NCBI RefSeq assembly: GCF_038066715.1 | Contig: NZ_JBBUKT010000014.1 | Span: forward strand, 62,001 to 126,000 | Length of the DNA stretch: 64,000 nt | Direction of reading: 5' to 3' | Source of the DNA: Luteolibacter sp. Y139 | GTDB taxonomy: Bacteria > Verrucomicrobiota > Verrucomicrobiia > Verrucomicrobiales > Akkermansiaceae | The notes under the pieces: model-generated | Databases searched by the model: none | Told to the model about the DNA's origin: nothing | Seen by the model: only the letters and a program-made list of their open reading frames with translations | Made by a program: the position numbers and the translations under genes | Part shown: piece by piece, positions 20,287 through 29,381 of the stretch | Numbering within the stretch: position 1 is the first letter of the stretch | Layout of the letters: each line of letters begins with the position of its first letter

Positions 20287-21753
20287 CTACCGCCCCGAAC
20301 CAGCTGCCACCTGCTGAAGCAGCTTGTTCCTCAGCGGCCAATAGTCCAACTGGGGATTCAACCCGTTCGCCATGAGGCAAAACGTAAACTCCCGCCCATC
20401 CGCCATCGTGATGAACCCCACATCCGTCTTCACCCCGGACATCGCACCCAGCTTCGCGCGCACCTTGCCATCGAGGTAAGCCGTTAGACTCTGCCGAAAC
20501 CGCTCCCCCTGCGGCCCGCGACGCACAAGGTGGTTCACCTTCGCCAGATCAAGCGGCCGGATCATATCAGCCCGGGCCAGACCATTGCCGTCGATCATCC
20601 GCAGCCCCTTGAACTCCACCCCGCGATCCCCCCAATGGCGGCGGATCACCCACGACGGATCGGTGGATTGCTTCCTGCCAATCGCGTGGAACAGGCACTG
20701 CGCCTCCAGATTATCGCTCACCTTGTGGAGGTGATCGACGATCTCCGGCAACGGAGCCGACCGATGGGAAGCAAGCTCTTCACGCACTGAACGCCCCTGA
20801 TTGAGAGGCTGCGTCTGCTCCAGAATCTTCACCTTCGCGGCTTCCAGACGGGCACGGAGCAGCTCTTCCACCCGTGCTGGAGGATCGGGAAGCGCACCTC
20901 CCACAGCAAACTCCTCCGGCCCCTGCGGGACCGTGCCTTGCAGGCGGATCGTTCGTCCATAGGGTTCCGAATACACCACCACCTGATCACCGCTGCCCGG
21001 CGAAGCGGTTTTCACCTCGTTGATCCATTTCGTGTCCTTAGTCGCAACGCCCGTATCTAACAAAGTCGCCCGATCCCCCTCGCGAGCCCCCGGCCTGAAG
21101 CGCAGGTTCAGGCGGTTGTGATCCAGATTGAGCGCGAAGGCTCCAACCCCGTAGGCATTGCCGATATCGCCCCAATTCCAGTGCTCACTCACCGGACCAT
21201 CGAAATAGCTGCCCGTGCTGACGATGATCTTCCCACTCACCTGCTTCAATCCGCCGCGAACCAGCTCGTCGACCAGAGCTTCCAGATCCGCGGTTGAGAA
21301 CGTCGGATCGCCGTCGCCTCCCAAATAGAGGTCCCCAGCGAGCACCCCGTTCTTGATCGGACTGTAGCTGTCCAAGCTCGTCGTGAAGCAAAACTCCGGC
21401 CCTAACAGCTCGAAAGCCGTCGCCGTCGTGACCGTCTTCAGCGCCGAAGCCGGGCAAAGCGCGGTCGAGGCCAGCGGCGAGGCAAAAACCAAAGCCCCGT
21501 TTTCATCCAACAGGCAGAAGCCTAACAACGCACCAGCCAGCGCTGGATCAGATGACCACTCGCGGAAGACCCCATCAACTTCCCCTTCTTTCGCTGGAAC
21601 CGACTTCTCCGGTTCGATCCTGGCAACCGAGCCGCTCGCGCCGGAATTCGACGCGATCACGATCGAAGGCAAAGGCTTCGAAACCAGCAGCCACGCCGCC
21701 ACGCCCCACCCGGCCACCGCGAAAATCCCGCCGATGGCAGCGGCCGTCTTCAC
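20287..21753 (-). CDS. dacB: D-alanyl-D-alanine carboxypeptidase/endopeptidase, PBP4 (S13) type
   Basis: The 488-residue product has an N-terminal anchor helix (~5-25) and the peptidase S13 motifs: SxxK at Ser103-Lys106 (PASALKT), SxN at Ser346-Asn348 (VSDNLEAQ), and the third box at Lys442 (SGVKTDVGFIT). The third box reads KTD instead of the usual KTG. DGNGLARAD is the family's substrate-side signature. It would trim or cleave peptidoglycan cross-links in the periplasm. Its start overlaps the gspF-like stop by 4 bp, making it the last gene of a gspE-gspF-dacB operon. Family is secure; activity is likely but not certain given the altered motif. Confidence 0.88.
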   Translation of the reverse strand: MKTAAAIGGIFAVAGWGVAAWLLVSKPLPSIVIASNSGASGSVARIEPEKSVPAKEGEVDGVFREWSSDPALAGALLGFCLLDENGALVFASPLASTALCPASALKTVTTATAFELLGPEFCFTTSLDSYSPIKNGVLAGDLYLGGDGDPTFSTADLEALVDELVRGGLKQVSGKIIVSTGSYFDGPVSEHWNWGDIGNAYGVGAFALNLDHNRLNLRFRPGAREGDRATLLDTGVATKDTKWINEVKTASPGSGDQVVVYSEPYGRTIRLQGTVPQGPEEFAVGGALPDPPARVEELLRARLEAAKVKILEQTQPLNQGRSVREELASHRSAPLPEIVDHLHKVSDNLEAQCLFHAIGRKQSTDPSWVIRRHWGDRGVEFKGLRMIDGNGLARADMIRPLDLAKVNHLVRRGPQGERFRQSLTAYLDGKVRAKLGAMSGVKTDVGFITMADGREFTFCLMANGLNPQLDYWPLRNKLLQQVAAGSGR

Positions 21754-23075
21754 GCACCCAAATTCTTGATCGTCTGGAAGATCGCCGTGATCATCAGATA
21801 CGCCATGGTGCCAATCAGGCCCGCCATGATGATCAGGATCGTCGGCATGATCAGCGCCATGATGCGTGACAGGCTCTTATCGAGTTCCTTGTCGTAGCGC
21901 TCCGCGGCGCGGCGAAGGGCGAGGTCGAGCTTGCCGGTCTGCTCACCCACCGAAACCATGTCGATCAGCAGCGGTGGGAACGCACCCGTGCGGATAAGCG
22001 CCTTCGAAAAAGCGCGGCCATCCCCGACCTGATCGATCACCGTATTCAGCTCACCCCGCAGCGCCAGGTTCTGCGTGGCATCGCGGGAAAGCTCCAGCGC
22101 GCGCAGCAGCGGCAGGCCGTTGCCGGAGAGGTTGGCCATCGTCTCCAGGAACTGGACGTAGAAGCGGCTGGTGACCACCGGCCCCATCAGCGGCGCGCGC
22201 AGCTTGAATTGGTGCCACGTCATCGCATTGTCCGGATTGTCCTTCCACGCCTTGAAGAAGAGACCGGCAGCAGCCAGCACGATCAGGATGATGTACCAGT
22301 AGGCCTTGATGAAATCCGAGGTCGTCACCATGAACTTGATCGGCGCCGGCAGCTTCCCGCCGGGCGTGCTTTCGATCAGCGTGGTGAGCTGGGGAATGAG
22401 GGTCGTGACGAAGACCGCCGCCACACCGATACCCGCCACGACGAGGAAGGCCGGGTAAATCATCGCGAGGATGAGGCGGGCCTGCAGCTCGGCGAGGGTC
22501 TTGAGATAGTGGGCCTGGCGGCGAAGGATTTCATCCAGAGCGCCGGAGGCTTCACCGGCCGCGGCCAGCGAGCAATAGAGCGGGCCGAAGCTCGGGCTCA
22601 CGCGCTTGATCGCCTTGGAGAAGTTCATGCCATCGCGCACCAGCTGGCGGACACGGCTGGCCACGTCTTTCAGACCGCCGAGTTCCTGGCGGCTCTCCAT
22701 CGACTTGAGCGCAGGCTCCAGCTGCAGGCCGGCGGAGAGCATGTCGGAGAGCTCTTCGGTGAACATGATCACCTCGGAGCGCTTCAGCTTCAGCGGGCCA
22801 TCGGGAGCCTTGTCCTCGGCTTCCTTGCCCGCGGCTTTTCCCGCTGACTTGGCGGCCGGCTTGGCAGCAGCCTTCGGTGCGGCTTTCGCAGCAGGCGCGG
22901 CTTCCTTGGCTTTCTTTTTCGCCGGTGCTGCCGAGGCGGCCGTTTCCTTCAGGCTGACCGGCTGCAGGCCGCGCTTGTCGAGCACGCGCAAGGCTTCAGG
23001 ACGGTCCGCGGCATCCACCTCGCCGGTCTGGACACCGCCGGAGGAACTGAGGGCTTTAAAGGCGTAAAGGGGCAC
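21750..23075 (-). CDS. Type II secretion/type IV pilus inner-membrane protein, GspF/PilC family
   Basis: The 441-residue product has two repeated T2SF domains (~105-225 and ~305-430) with LSAGLQLEPALKSME and LSGNGLPLLRALELS at equivalent places, and three membrane segments. An N-terminal fragment (MPLYAFKALSSSGGVQTGEV) resembles the small cap seen in PilC. It is joined to the core by an Ala/Lys/Pro-rich linker at ~48-95. It is the platform on which the GspE-like ATPase acts to assemble a pilus or pseudopilus. The other pilus or secretin genes are not in the window, so the two roles cannot be told apart. Confidence 0.9.
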   Translation of the reverse strand: MPLYAFKALSSSGGVQTGEVDAADRPEALRVLDKRGLQPVSLKETAASAAPAKKKAKEAAPAAKAAPKAAAKPAAKSAGKAAGKEAEDKAPDGPLKLKRSEVIMFTEELSDMLSAGLQLEPALKSMESRQELGGLKDVASRVRQLVRDGMNFSKAIKRVSPSFGPLYCSLAAAGEASGALDEILRRQAHYLKTLAELQARLILAMIYPAFLVVAGIGVAAVFVTTLIPQLTTLIESTPGGKLPAPIKFMVTTSDFIKAYWYIILIVLAAAGLFFKAWKDNPDNAMTWHQFKLRAPLMGPVVTSRFYVQFLETMANLSGNGLPLLRALELSRDATQNLALRGELNTVIDQVGDGRAFSKALIRTGAFPPLLIDMVSVGEQTGKLDLALRRAAERYDKELDKSLSRIMALIMPTILIIMAGLIGTMAYLMITAIFQTIKNLGA

Positions 23076-23115
23076 GCAGGGATGAAGATTCTAAGGTTGA
23101 AGCTCGGGATTCAGG

Positions 23116-24825
23116 TCACTCCGTGGCGATGTCGGTGGAGGTGACCGAAATGACCTCCTCGATCGTCGTCATGCCCTGCATCACCTTGATCCAGCCGTAG
23201 CCGCGCATGGGGACGAAGCCTTCCTTGATCGACTGGGCCCGGATATCCGGTGCGCTCGCACCGTGAGCCACCATGTCTTGCATGGCCTGGCTCAGCACCA
23301 CCACTTCGTAGATCGCGAGACGACCTTGGAAACCGGTATTGCGGCAGCGGTCGCAACCCTTCGCCACATACGGCTGGCCTTCCAGATTCATCGGGATGCC
23401 GAGATCCCGGCGATCATCGAGGCTCAGTTCACGCGGCACCTTGCAGTGCGGGCAGAGGCGACGGACCAGACGCTGGGCGAGGAAGGCACGGACGGCGGCG
23501 GAAACGAGGAACGGCTCCACACCCATGTCGATCAGACGGCTGATACCGCCGAGCGCATCGTTGGTGTGAAGGGTGGAGAACACCAAGTGACCCGTGAGCG
23601 AGGCGCGGATCGCGATTTCCGCGGTCTCAAGGTCACGAATTTCCCCGATCATCACCACGTTCGGGTCAGCACGCAGGATCGAGCGAAGGCCAGCCGCGAA
23701 GGTCAGGCCGATGTCCGACTTCACCGCGATCTGCATCACCCCAGAGAGCTTGTTTTCCACCGGGTCCTCGATCGTGACGATGCGGCGGTCCGGGTGGTTG
23801 ATCTCGCTGAGGAAGGAGTAAAGGCTCGTCGACTTACCCGAACCGGTCGGACCGGTGATCAGGATGATGCCGTTCGAAATGTGCAGCAGGCTCTCGATCT
23901 TCGAGCGCACGTGGTGCTCCATGCCGAGCTTGTCCAAGTTGAACTTCTCCTGGTTGAGGAGACGGAGCGCCACGCTCTCGCCCTCCACCGTCGGCACGGT
24001 CGCAACGCGGACGTCGATCGTGCGGCCTTCGAACTGGAGGTTGATACGTCCGTCCTGAGGCAAGCGGCGCTCGGCGATGTCGAGGCGCGACATGATCTTC
24101 AGACGGGCGATCACCGAGCTCTGCAGCGCCTTGATGTTTTCCGGCACCGTCACCGCCAGCAGCTTGCCGTCGATGCGGTAGCGGATGCGGAGGTTGTCAG
24201 CCAGCGGCTCCACGTGAATATCCGTCGCGCGCTGCTCCAGCGATTCGCGGATGATCTGGTTCACGAATTTGACGACGCTCGCCTCCTCATCCTGGTCGGC
24301 GTCGATGACGTTCGCCTCGTCGTGGCTTTCGAGATTGTCGTAGTCGAGGTCGCGGCCTTCCAGGATCTGCTCGAATGTATCGGCACCCACACCGTACAGG
24401 CGGCGCAGCGATTCGTGAACGCGGCGGCGGGATGCCATGCACCACTCCACCGGCAGCTCGATTTCCTGGGCGACGGCCTGGCGGGCGACGAGATTGAAAG
24501 GATCGAAGGTGGCCAGCTTCAGGCGCTTGCCCTCCCCTTCTCCCACGAATTCCACGGGGAGCAGGCGGTGACGCAGGGCCACCCGGGGGCCGCAGGCTTC
24601 ACGCAGAGGCAGCGGGGCTTCCGGAAACTGGATGTTTTCCAGCCACTCCATGCCCAGCTCGGCGGCGAGCTCGCGCATGTACGGCTCCTCCTCGACCACG
24701 CCGGCATCCAGCACGTCGTCGATCGGCGAGCGCTGACTGATGCTGGCATTCCCCAGCACTTCCTCGAGCTTTTCCAAGTCTTGGCATCCGCTGCGGCGGG
24801 CGGGGTCGATCAACAATTCGGTCAT
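23116..24825 (-). CDS. GspE/PulE/PilB-type assembly ATPase
   Basis: The 569-residue product has an N-terminal MshEN-like region to ~150 and a Walker A GPTGSGKST near residue 325. It also has the Asp box TIEDPVE, Walker B MIGEIRD and His box LVFSTLHTNDA. A C-terminal tetracysteine zinc motif follows (LCPHCK ... CDRCRNTGF). The metal motif and overall layout fit the PulE/PilB branch rather than PilT. It hydrolyses ATP at the cytoplasmic face to drive pseudopilin or pilin assembly through the GspF-like protein encoded 40 bp downstream. Confidence 0.93.
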   Translation of the reverse strand: MTELLIDPARRSGCQDLEKLEEVLGNASISQRSPIDDVLDAGVVEEEPYMRELAAELGMEWLENIQFPEAPLPLREACGPRVALRHRLLPVEFVGEGEGKRLKLATFDPFNLVARQAVAQEIELPVEWCMASRRRVHESLRRLYGVGADTFEQILEGRDLDYDNLESHDEANVIDADQDEEASVVKFVNQIIRESLEQRATDIHVEPLADNLRIRYRIDGKLLAVTVPENIKALQSSVIARLKIMSRLDIAERRLPQDGRINLQFEGRTIDVRVATVPTVEGESVALRLLNQEKFNLDKLGMEHHVRSKIESLLHISNGIILITGPTGSGKSTSLYSFLSEINHPDRRIVTIEDPVENKLSGVMQIAVKSDIGLTFAAGLRSILRADPNVVMIGEIRDLETAEIAIRASLTGHLVFSTLHTNDALGGISRLIDMGVEPFLVSAAVRAFLAQRLVRRLCPHCKVPRELSLDDRRDLGIPMNLEGQPYVAKGCDRCRNTGFQGRLAIYEVVVLSQAMQDMVAHGASAPDIRAQSIKEGFVPMRGYGWIKVMQGMTTIEEVISVTSTDIATE

Positions 24826-24961
24826 TCGGCTGGCGGTCTTGTCCCGTAAAACCGCCGAAGGTGCAACTTTGTCTCTGGAAAATACACTTCGTTGCGTCAG
24901 CAGCCCGGAGCCGGGTCGCCGGGGACTTGCCGCCGGACGCCCCCCTCCCTAGAACCGCACC

Positions 24962-25738
24962 GTGCCGACGATCCACCCGACCGCCCAGATTTCGCCCGAT
25001 GCGGAGCTCGCCGATGACGTGAGCGTGGGCCCCTTCACAGTGATCGAGGGGCCGGTGAAATTGGCGGCCGGCGTGAAAATCGGCGGCCACGCTTGGATCT
25101 CCGGCCGCACCACCATCGGCGAAGGCACCAGCATCGGCTGGGGTGCCGTCATTGGCGCCGACCCGCAGGATCTCTCCTTCGACCCCGCAACCGACTCCGG
25201 CGTGGAAATCGGCGCGCGCAATTCGATCCGCGAGTACGTGACCATCCACCGCGGCTCCAAGCCCGGCGCCCGGACCGTCATTGGCGAGGGCAATCTGCTC
25301 ATGACCGGCGCTCACTTGGCGCACGATGTCCACCTCGGCAACGGCAACATCCTCGCGAACAGCGTCCTTCTCGCCGGCCACGTCCACGTCGGAAACAAGG
25401 CATTCCTCGGCGGCGGCGCCGGCTTCCACCAGTTCATCAAGATCGGCGACCTCGCCATGGTCCAAGGCCTCACCGCCGTCAGCCAGGACGTGCCGCCCTT
25501 CTGCACCGCCTACGGCATCAATCAAATCGCAGGCCTGAATACCATCGGCCTCCGCCGGGCGGGCTTCAGCGCGGATGAACGCGCAGCAGTGAAACGCGCC
25601 TACAAACTAGTGTTTCAATCAGGGCTCGTGCGTGAGGCCGCCCTAGCCGAAGCCACTGCCTTGGAATGGCCCGAGCCAGCCGCACGCTTCCTAGCTGCCA
25701 TTGCGACTCCCTCGAAGAAGGGCGTGATGAGCCCTTGA
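24962..25738 (+). CDS. lpxA: UDP-N-acetylglucosamine O-acyltransferase
   Basis: The 258-residue left-handed beta-helix protein has many hexapeptide turns (IGEGTSIGWGAVIG). LpxA-specific features include PQDLSF, NSIREYVTIHRGS, and the catalytic-His region HLAHDVHLG, followed by a helical C-terminal domain. It transfers a 3-hydroxyacyl chain from ACP to UDP-GlcNAc as the first step of lipid A synthesis in the cytoplasm. The start is GTG 24962. The gene stands alone rather than beside lpxD/lpxC/fabZ, and is divergent from the gspE operon with ~136 bp between. Confidence 0.95.
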   Translation: MPTIHPTAQISPDAELADDVSVGPFTVIEGPVKLAAGVKIGGHAWISGRTTIGEGTSIGWGAVIGADPQDLSFDPATDSGVEIGARNSIREYVTIHRGSKPGARTVIGEGNLLMTGAHLAHDVHLGNGNILANSVLLAGHVHVGNKAFLGGGAGFHQFIKIGDLAMVQGLTAVSQDVPPFCTAYGINQIAGLNTIGLRRAGFSADERAAVKRAYKLVFQSGLVREAALAEATALEWPEPAARFLAAIATPSKKGVMSP

Positions 25739-25985
25739 GGTGTTCCTCACAATAGCCCGTCGGGAAACCGGTCACCGCAAGCAAACAAACGATTAATTCA
25801 AGCGATCTCGCCTATTCACAGATTATTCCCAATCGTCCTGCCAGCACTGCGAGCCCCGCAAAACAGAAACACTCGTTTCATCGAGGATTGAGACATCATA
25901 AAACCTCAAGCCAGCCGCCTCCTACAATCGCGTGAGAATACCCCTGAACCCTCTCAAGAGAATCAGGAAGCCAAGTTAGATACTC

Positions 25986-26876
25986 TCAGCCCGTGCTCCC
26001 TCCCTGCTCGTCCTCCCCATCCGCGTTTTCAGCGATCGTTTCAGCTTCGATCTCGCGCTGGACCTTCGGCGACAGGAAAGGCCGCACCACCAGACCGTAA
26101 AGCAGGTAGGCACTGAACAGGACCGCAGGCATCACGTAGTGGAACCGGACAGTAATGATCAGCACCGCCACCGCTCCGACGATCACCAGCGGAGTACCGC
26201 GGGTGCGCCAGCCGACCTTCTTGAAGCTGGGATAGCGGACGCTGCTCACCATCAGGATCGAGATTCCCAGCATCGCACCCGCCAGCACATACTTCCAGGC
26301 ACCCAGATTTCGGTCCGTGTCGTTGAAGTAGATGACCAGGTAGGTCAGGGAAGAAATGAACCCCGCAGCCATCGGGATCGGCAGTCCGCGGAAATCTGTG
26401 CTCGCATTCGCCCGCTTCGGCATCGCCGCCAGGCAATTGAAACGCGCCAGCCGGATCGCACCGCAGAGCACGTAGATGCAGGCCAGCCCCCAGCCGACCC
26501 CCTCCAGCTTGAGGTGTTTGAAATCCTCATCGAGCGGGAACAGCACCGCCTTGGCCATGAGGATCGACGGGGCCATCCCGAAGGAAATCACGTCCGCCAG
26601 CGAATCGAACTCCCTCCCGAACGGCGACTCCTGACCCCCGAACCGGGCCAGGCGGCCATCCAACAGGTCGAAAATACACGAGGCGAAGATCAGCAGGATC
26701 GCCTGCTCGTAGTAGGGACGGGCGGAGTCGAAAACGTAGCCCTCCGGCGTCGTTGCGAGGAAAATGCCCTTGAAGATCGTCAGCACCGCGAAGAACCCGC
26801 ACGCGAGGTTGCCGGCGGTCATCAGGTTCGGCAGCAGGTAGATGCGCGGCTCGTCGGGCTCGATGGGACGGAACAT
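25986..26876 (-). CDS. pssA: CDP-diacylglycerol--serine O-phosphatidyltransferase
   Basis: A polytopic CDP-alcohol phosphatidyltransferase of 296 residues from ATG 26876; a TTG at 26897 would add seven. The family motif is complete: DLLDGRLARFGGQ...GREFDSLAD, fitting DGxxAR-x8-GxxxDxxxD. The early NLMTAGNLACGF and the length fit PssA rather than PgsA. It makes phosphatidylserine, the precursor of phosphatidylethanolamine, at the inner membrane. The C-terminus is an acidic, low-complexity tail. About 250 bp of AT-richer sequence without a gene separate it from lpxA. Confidence 0.88.
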   Translation of the reverse strand: MFRPIEPDEPRIYLLPNLMTAGNLACGFFAVLTIFKGIFLATTPEGYVFDSARPYYEQAILLIFASCIFDLLDGRLARFGGQESPFGREFDSLADVISFGMAPSILMAKAVLFPLDEDFKHLKLEGVGWGLACIYVLCGAIRLARFNCLAAMPKRANASTDFRGLPIPMAAGFISSLTYLVIYFNDTDRNLGAWKYVLAGAMLGISILMVSSVRYPSFKKVGWRTRGTPLVIVGAVAVLIITVRFHYVMPAVLFSAYLLYGLVVRPFLSPKVQREIEAETIAENADGEDEQGGSTG

Positions 26877-26950
26877 GTCGCCGGGAAGGTGGCCCAAAAG
26901 GATGCCTTGAAACAGTGGAAAATCCCGGGCGGCCAGTTAGGGTCCGCGCC

Positions 26951-27499
26951 GTGGACCCCGCGACGATCACCACCGACACCCCGATGGGGGAAATCATGAG
27001 CGCCCTGCCCGGTGCCCGCCGCGCCCTTTTTTCCCGCTATCACCTCGGCGGCTGCCAGAGCTGCGGCTTCGCCGACACCGAGACTCTCGCCGAACTCTGC
27101 GCCCGCGCCGGAGAACTGGATGCCCAGGAAGCGCTCCAGCATCTGCTGGAAAGCCACGCCCACGACGAGTCGATGATGGTCTCCCCGGCCGAACTCAAGG
27201 CCGAGCTGGAATCCCCCACCCCGCCGCTTCTGCTAGACTGCCGCACCCGCGAGGAGCACGAAGCCGTCGCCATCCCCGGCGCCGAGTTCATGACCCAGGA
27301 ACTCCAGCAACAGCTCTTCGGCGGCGACCCGCAGCGCCGGATCATCCTCCACGACCACGCCGGCAAACACGTCCTCGATACCTGCGCTTGGTTCCTCGGC
27401 CACGGCATGAAAAACACCCGCGCCCTCCGCGGCGGCATCGACGCCTGGAGCCGCGAAGTGGATCCCAAGCTTCCGAGATACCGGCTCGAAGTGGATTGA
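26951..27499 (+). CDS. Rhodanese-like protein with DUF1858-type N-terminal domain
   Basis: The N-terminal ~70 residues (ITTDTPMGEIMSALPGARR ... GGCQSCGFADTETL) resemble the DUF1858/ScdA_N-like domain with its paired cysteines. A rhodanese fold follows from ~residue 85 (LLLDCRTREEHEAVAIPGA; LRGGIDAWSREV). The catalytic Cys of the active loop (normally Y-C-x-x-G-x-R) is absent: the loop reads LHDHAGKH, with Asp in its place. A sulfurtransferase reaction is therefore unlikely; a binding or regulatory role is possible. GTG 26951 is chosen as the start just before the first domain; GTG 26915 and ATG 26984 are alternatives. Confidence 0.8.
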   Translation: MDPATITTDTPMGEIMSALPGARRALFSRYHLGGCQSCGFADTETLAELCARAGELDAQEALQHLLESHAHDESMMVSPAELKAELESPTPPLLLDCRTREEHEAVAIPGAEFMTQELQQQLFGGDPQRRIILHDHAGKHVLDTCAWFLGHGMKNTRALRGGIDAWSREVDPKLPRYRLEVD

Positions 27500-27535
27500 T
27501 CCCTTCAGGCAATTGCAGCATTCTTCCCGACAGCT

Positions 27536-27988
27536 ATGAAATTCAGATGGGGACGGATGCTTGCGGGCATGTTCATCTTGCTCTCAGCACTCCTCGTATT
27601 GACTCGGTCGGAAAGCATCACCGAGATCAATGCTGCCACGGGAAACATCAGGACCAGAACCACGGTTGCATGGCTCTGGAAAGGCGCTTGGAAGGAGTCC
27701 TCCACCTGGGTTTCAGAACGCGCCAAGCATCTTAAGGTGCCCACTGAAAACAAATGGCAAACACTCGGCATTGTTCGTCAGTTTGGAACTTCCATCTCCC
27801 GAGGCTGCAATAGGGCGCCCGTTTCCTATCTTCTGACGAACTTACGCGAAGAGGCGGTTGCTGAAGGACAGCGCGACGAGTTCGTCCGGCAGTTTGCCGG
27901 AGCGACCGAAAACGAACGTGAAGAGATTCTGCGGCAACTCCTCCGAGGCGAATCTCTCTCATCCACCCATCCAAAGCTCATCGAGTAA
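27536..27988 (+). CDS. Small membrane-anchored hypothetical protein
   Basis: A 150-residue protein with an N-terminal hydrophobic segment (MLAGMFILLSALLVL at ~8-22) followed by a charged domain containing a Trp-rich stretch (AWLWKGAWKESSTW). Its helical C-terminus has the repetitive pattern FVRQFAGATENEREEILRQLL. It is either anchored to or exported across the inner membrane. The start is ATG 27536, 36 bp after the rhodanese stop. I recognise no family. A hairpin terminator follows immediately. Confidence 0.6.
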   Translation: MKFRWGRMLAGMFILLSALLVLTRSESITEINAATGNIRTRTTVAWLWKGAWKESSTWVSERAKHLKVPTENKWQTLGIVRQFGTSISRGCNRAPVSYLLTNLREEAVAEGQRDEFVRQFAGATENEREEILRQLLRGESLSSTHPKLIE

Positions 27989-27996
27989 AAGAAACA

Positions 27997-28020
27997 GGCC
28001 CGGCAATCGCCGGGCCCGCT
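27997..28020. terminator. Bidirectional hairpin terminator
   Basis: GGCCCGGC (27997-28004) and GCCGGGCC (28009-28016) form an 8-bp GC stem with an AATC loop. It lies between two convergent genes and is flanked by AAAAGAAACA on one side and CGCTTGTT on the other, so it can serve both. Confidence 0.7.
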
Positions 28021-28050
28021 TGTTGGAATGATTGAACCGCGTCTCGCGCG

Positions 28051-29358
28051 TCACGCAAACACGTCCGCCACCGGCACGCCCTTGTCGGCGAACTTGAAGG
28101 GACGGCCCGAAGGCGACATCACCACGAGGTCGTGCGGCAGGCCCATCGCATTGGCGATGGTCGCATTGAAGTCCTGCACCATCACTGGCTTGTCCTTCAC
28201 GCGTTCGCCCTTTGGATCGGTCTCGCCGTGCTTGTAGCCGCCCTTCACGCCGCCACCCGCGAGCAGACAGGTGAACGCAGCCGGATGGTGATCGCGACCG
28301 TTCTGGTGCTCCGTCTTGATCGTCGGCGTGCGGCCGAATTCGGTCGCCACGACAACCAAGGTATCCTTGAGCATGCCCTTCGACTCGAGATCCTTCAGCA
28401 GGCCCGCGTAAGCTTGGTCGAACTCCTTGCAGCGACCTTCGACGGCCGCGAAGTTATCGAAGTGAGTGTCCCAGCCACCCAGCTGGACCTCCACGAACTT
28501 CACACCGTGCTCCACCAGGCGGCGGGCCAGCATGCAGCCCTGCGCAAAGCGGCCGTCACCATAAGTCGAGCGCACCGAGGCGGACTCGTCGTTGATGTTG
28601 AAAGCCTTCAGATCCTTGCTGTTCATCAGCTTGATCGCTTCCTGATAGAGCTCCTCGTAGGACTTCACATCGGCATTCTGATACTTGCCGTGGAACTGCT
28701 TGTTAAGCCGGTCGGCCAGCGACAGGCGCCGCTCGAAGTCTTCCTTCGAAACCTCGCCCGGCTTCTTCGAATCCTGCAGGCCTTCCGTCGGGCTGCCGAT
28801 CGGAGCGGCGGCAAACTTCGCGCCGAAGAATCCACCACCGGACGTATCCGCGGACGAGTCGATCGCCACGAATCCGGGGATCTCGGGATTCGTGCGGCCA
28901 CCGAGCTTCATCACCCACGCACCGAGCGATGGATGCTTCACCGTGCCACGCATTTCATAGCTGGTGTGCATGATGTAGGTGCCCTGCTCGTGGGCACCTT
29001 GGCGGGACGTCATCGAGTTGATCACGCAGACCTTGTCCATGACCTCGGCGGTCTTGGGCAGGTTCTTGCCGACGAAGATGTCGCTGGCCTTGGTCGGGAT
29101 GGCTTCCATCGGCCCCATCACCTCCTTCTTCTTCGGCTTGGGGTCGAAGGTGTCGATGTGGCTCATGCCACCGGACATGTAGAGGTAGATCACAGCCTTG
29201 GCCTTTGCCTTCACGGCTTCGGTGGCTGCGGCAGGAGCCGCCGCTGCGGCGCTGTTGAAGAAGGGCATCAGCTGCACCCCGAGGTACATCTTCGCGGCAT
29301 TCGTGATGAAGCTGCGGCGGGTCGGCTCGTCGAAACGGTTGAAATCGCGGGCGTTCAT
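28051..29358 (-). CDS. DUF1501 family protein (Tat-exported)
   Basis: The 435-residue product belongs to DUF1501, a branch related to the alkaline phosphatase/sulfatase superfamily. A Tat-like leader (TRRSFITNAAKMYLG) is present. Conserved landmarks are MSGGMSHIDTFDPKP near residue 65, GGWDTHFDN, and EFGRTPT ... GRDHHP near the C-terminus. It starts 24 bp after the DUF1549/DUF1553 partner at 29382-31289, a pairing seen throughout Planctomycetota and Verrucomicrobiota. The biochemical role of the pair is not established; degradation of complex sulfated or carbohydrate substrates is often proposed from context. Confidence 0.9.
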   Translation of the reverse strand: MNARDFNRFDEPTRRSFITNAAKMYLGVQLMPFFNSAAAAAPAAATEAVKAKAKAVIYLYMSGGMSHIDTFDPKPKKKEVMGPMEAIPTKASDIFVGKNLPKTAEVMDKVCVINSMTSRQGAHEQGTYIMHTSYEMRGTVKHPSLGAWVMKLGGRTNPEIPGFVAIDSSADTSGGGFFGAKFAAAPIGSPTEGLQDSKKPGEVSKEDFERRLSLADRLNKQFHGKYQNADVKSYEELYQEAIKLMNSKDLKAFNINDESASVRSTYGDGRFAQGCMLARRLVEHGVKFVEVQLGGWDTHFDNFAAVEGRCKEFDQAYAGLLKDLESKGMLKDTLVVVATEFGRTPTIKTEHQNGRDHHPAAFTCLLAGGGVKGGYKHGETDPKGERVKDKPVMVQDFNATIANAMGLPHDLVVMSPSGRPFKFADKGVPVADVFA

Positions 29359-29381
29359 GGATTTTTCGAGGGTGAGAGGGT

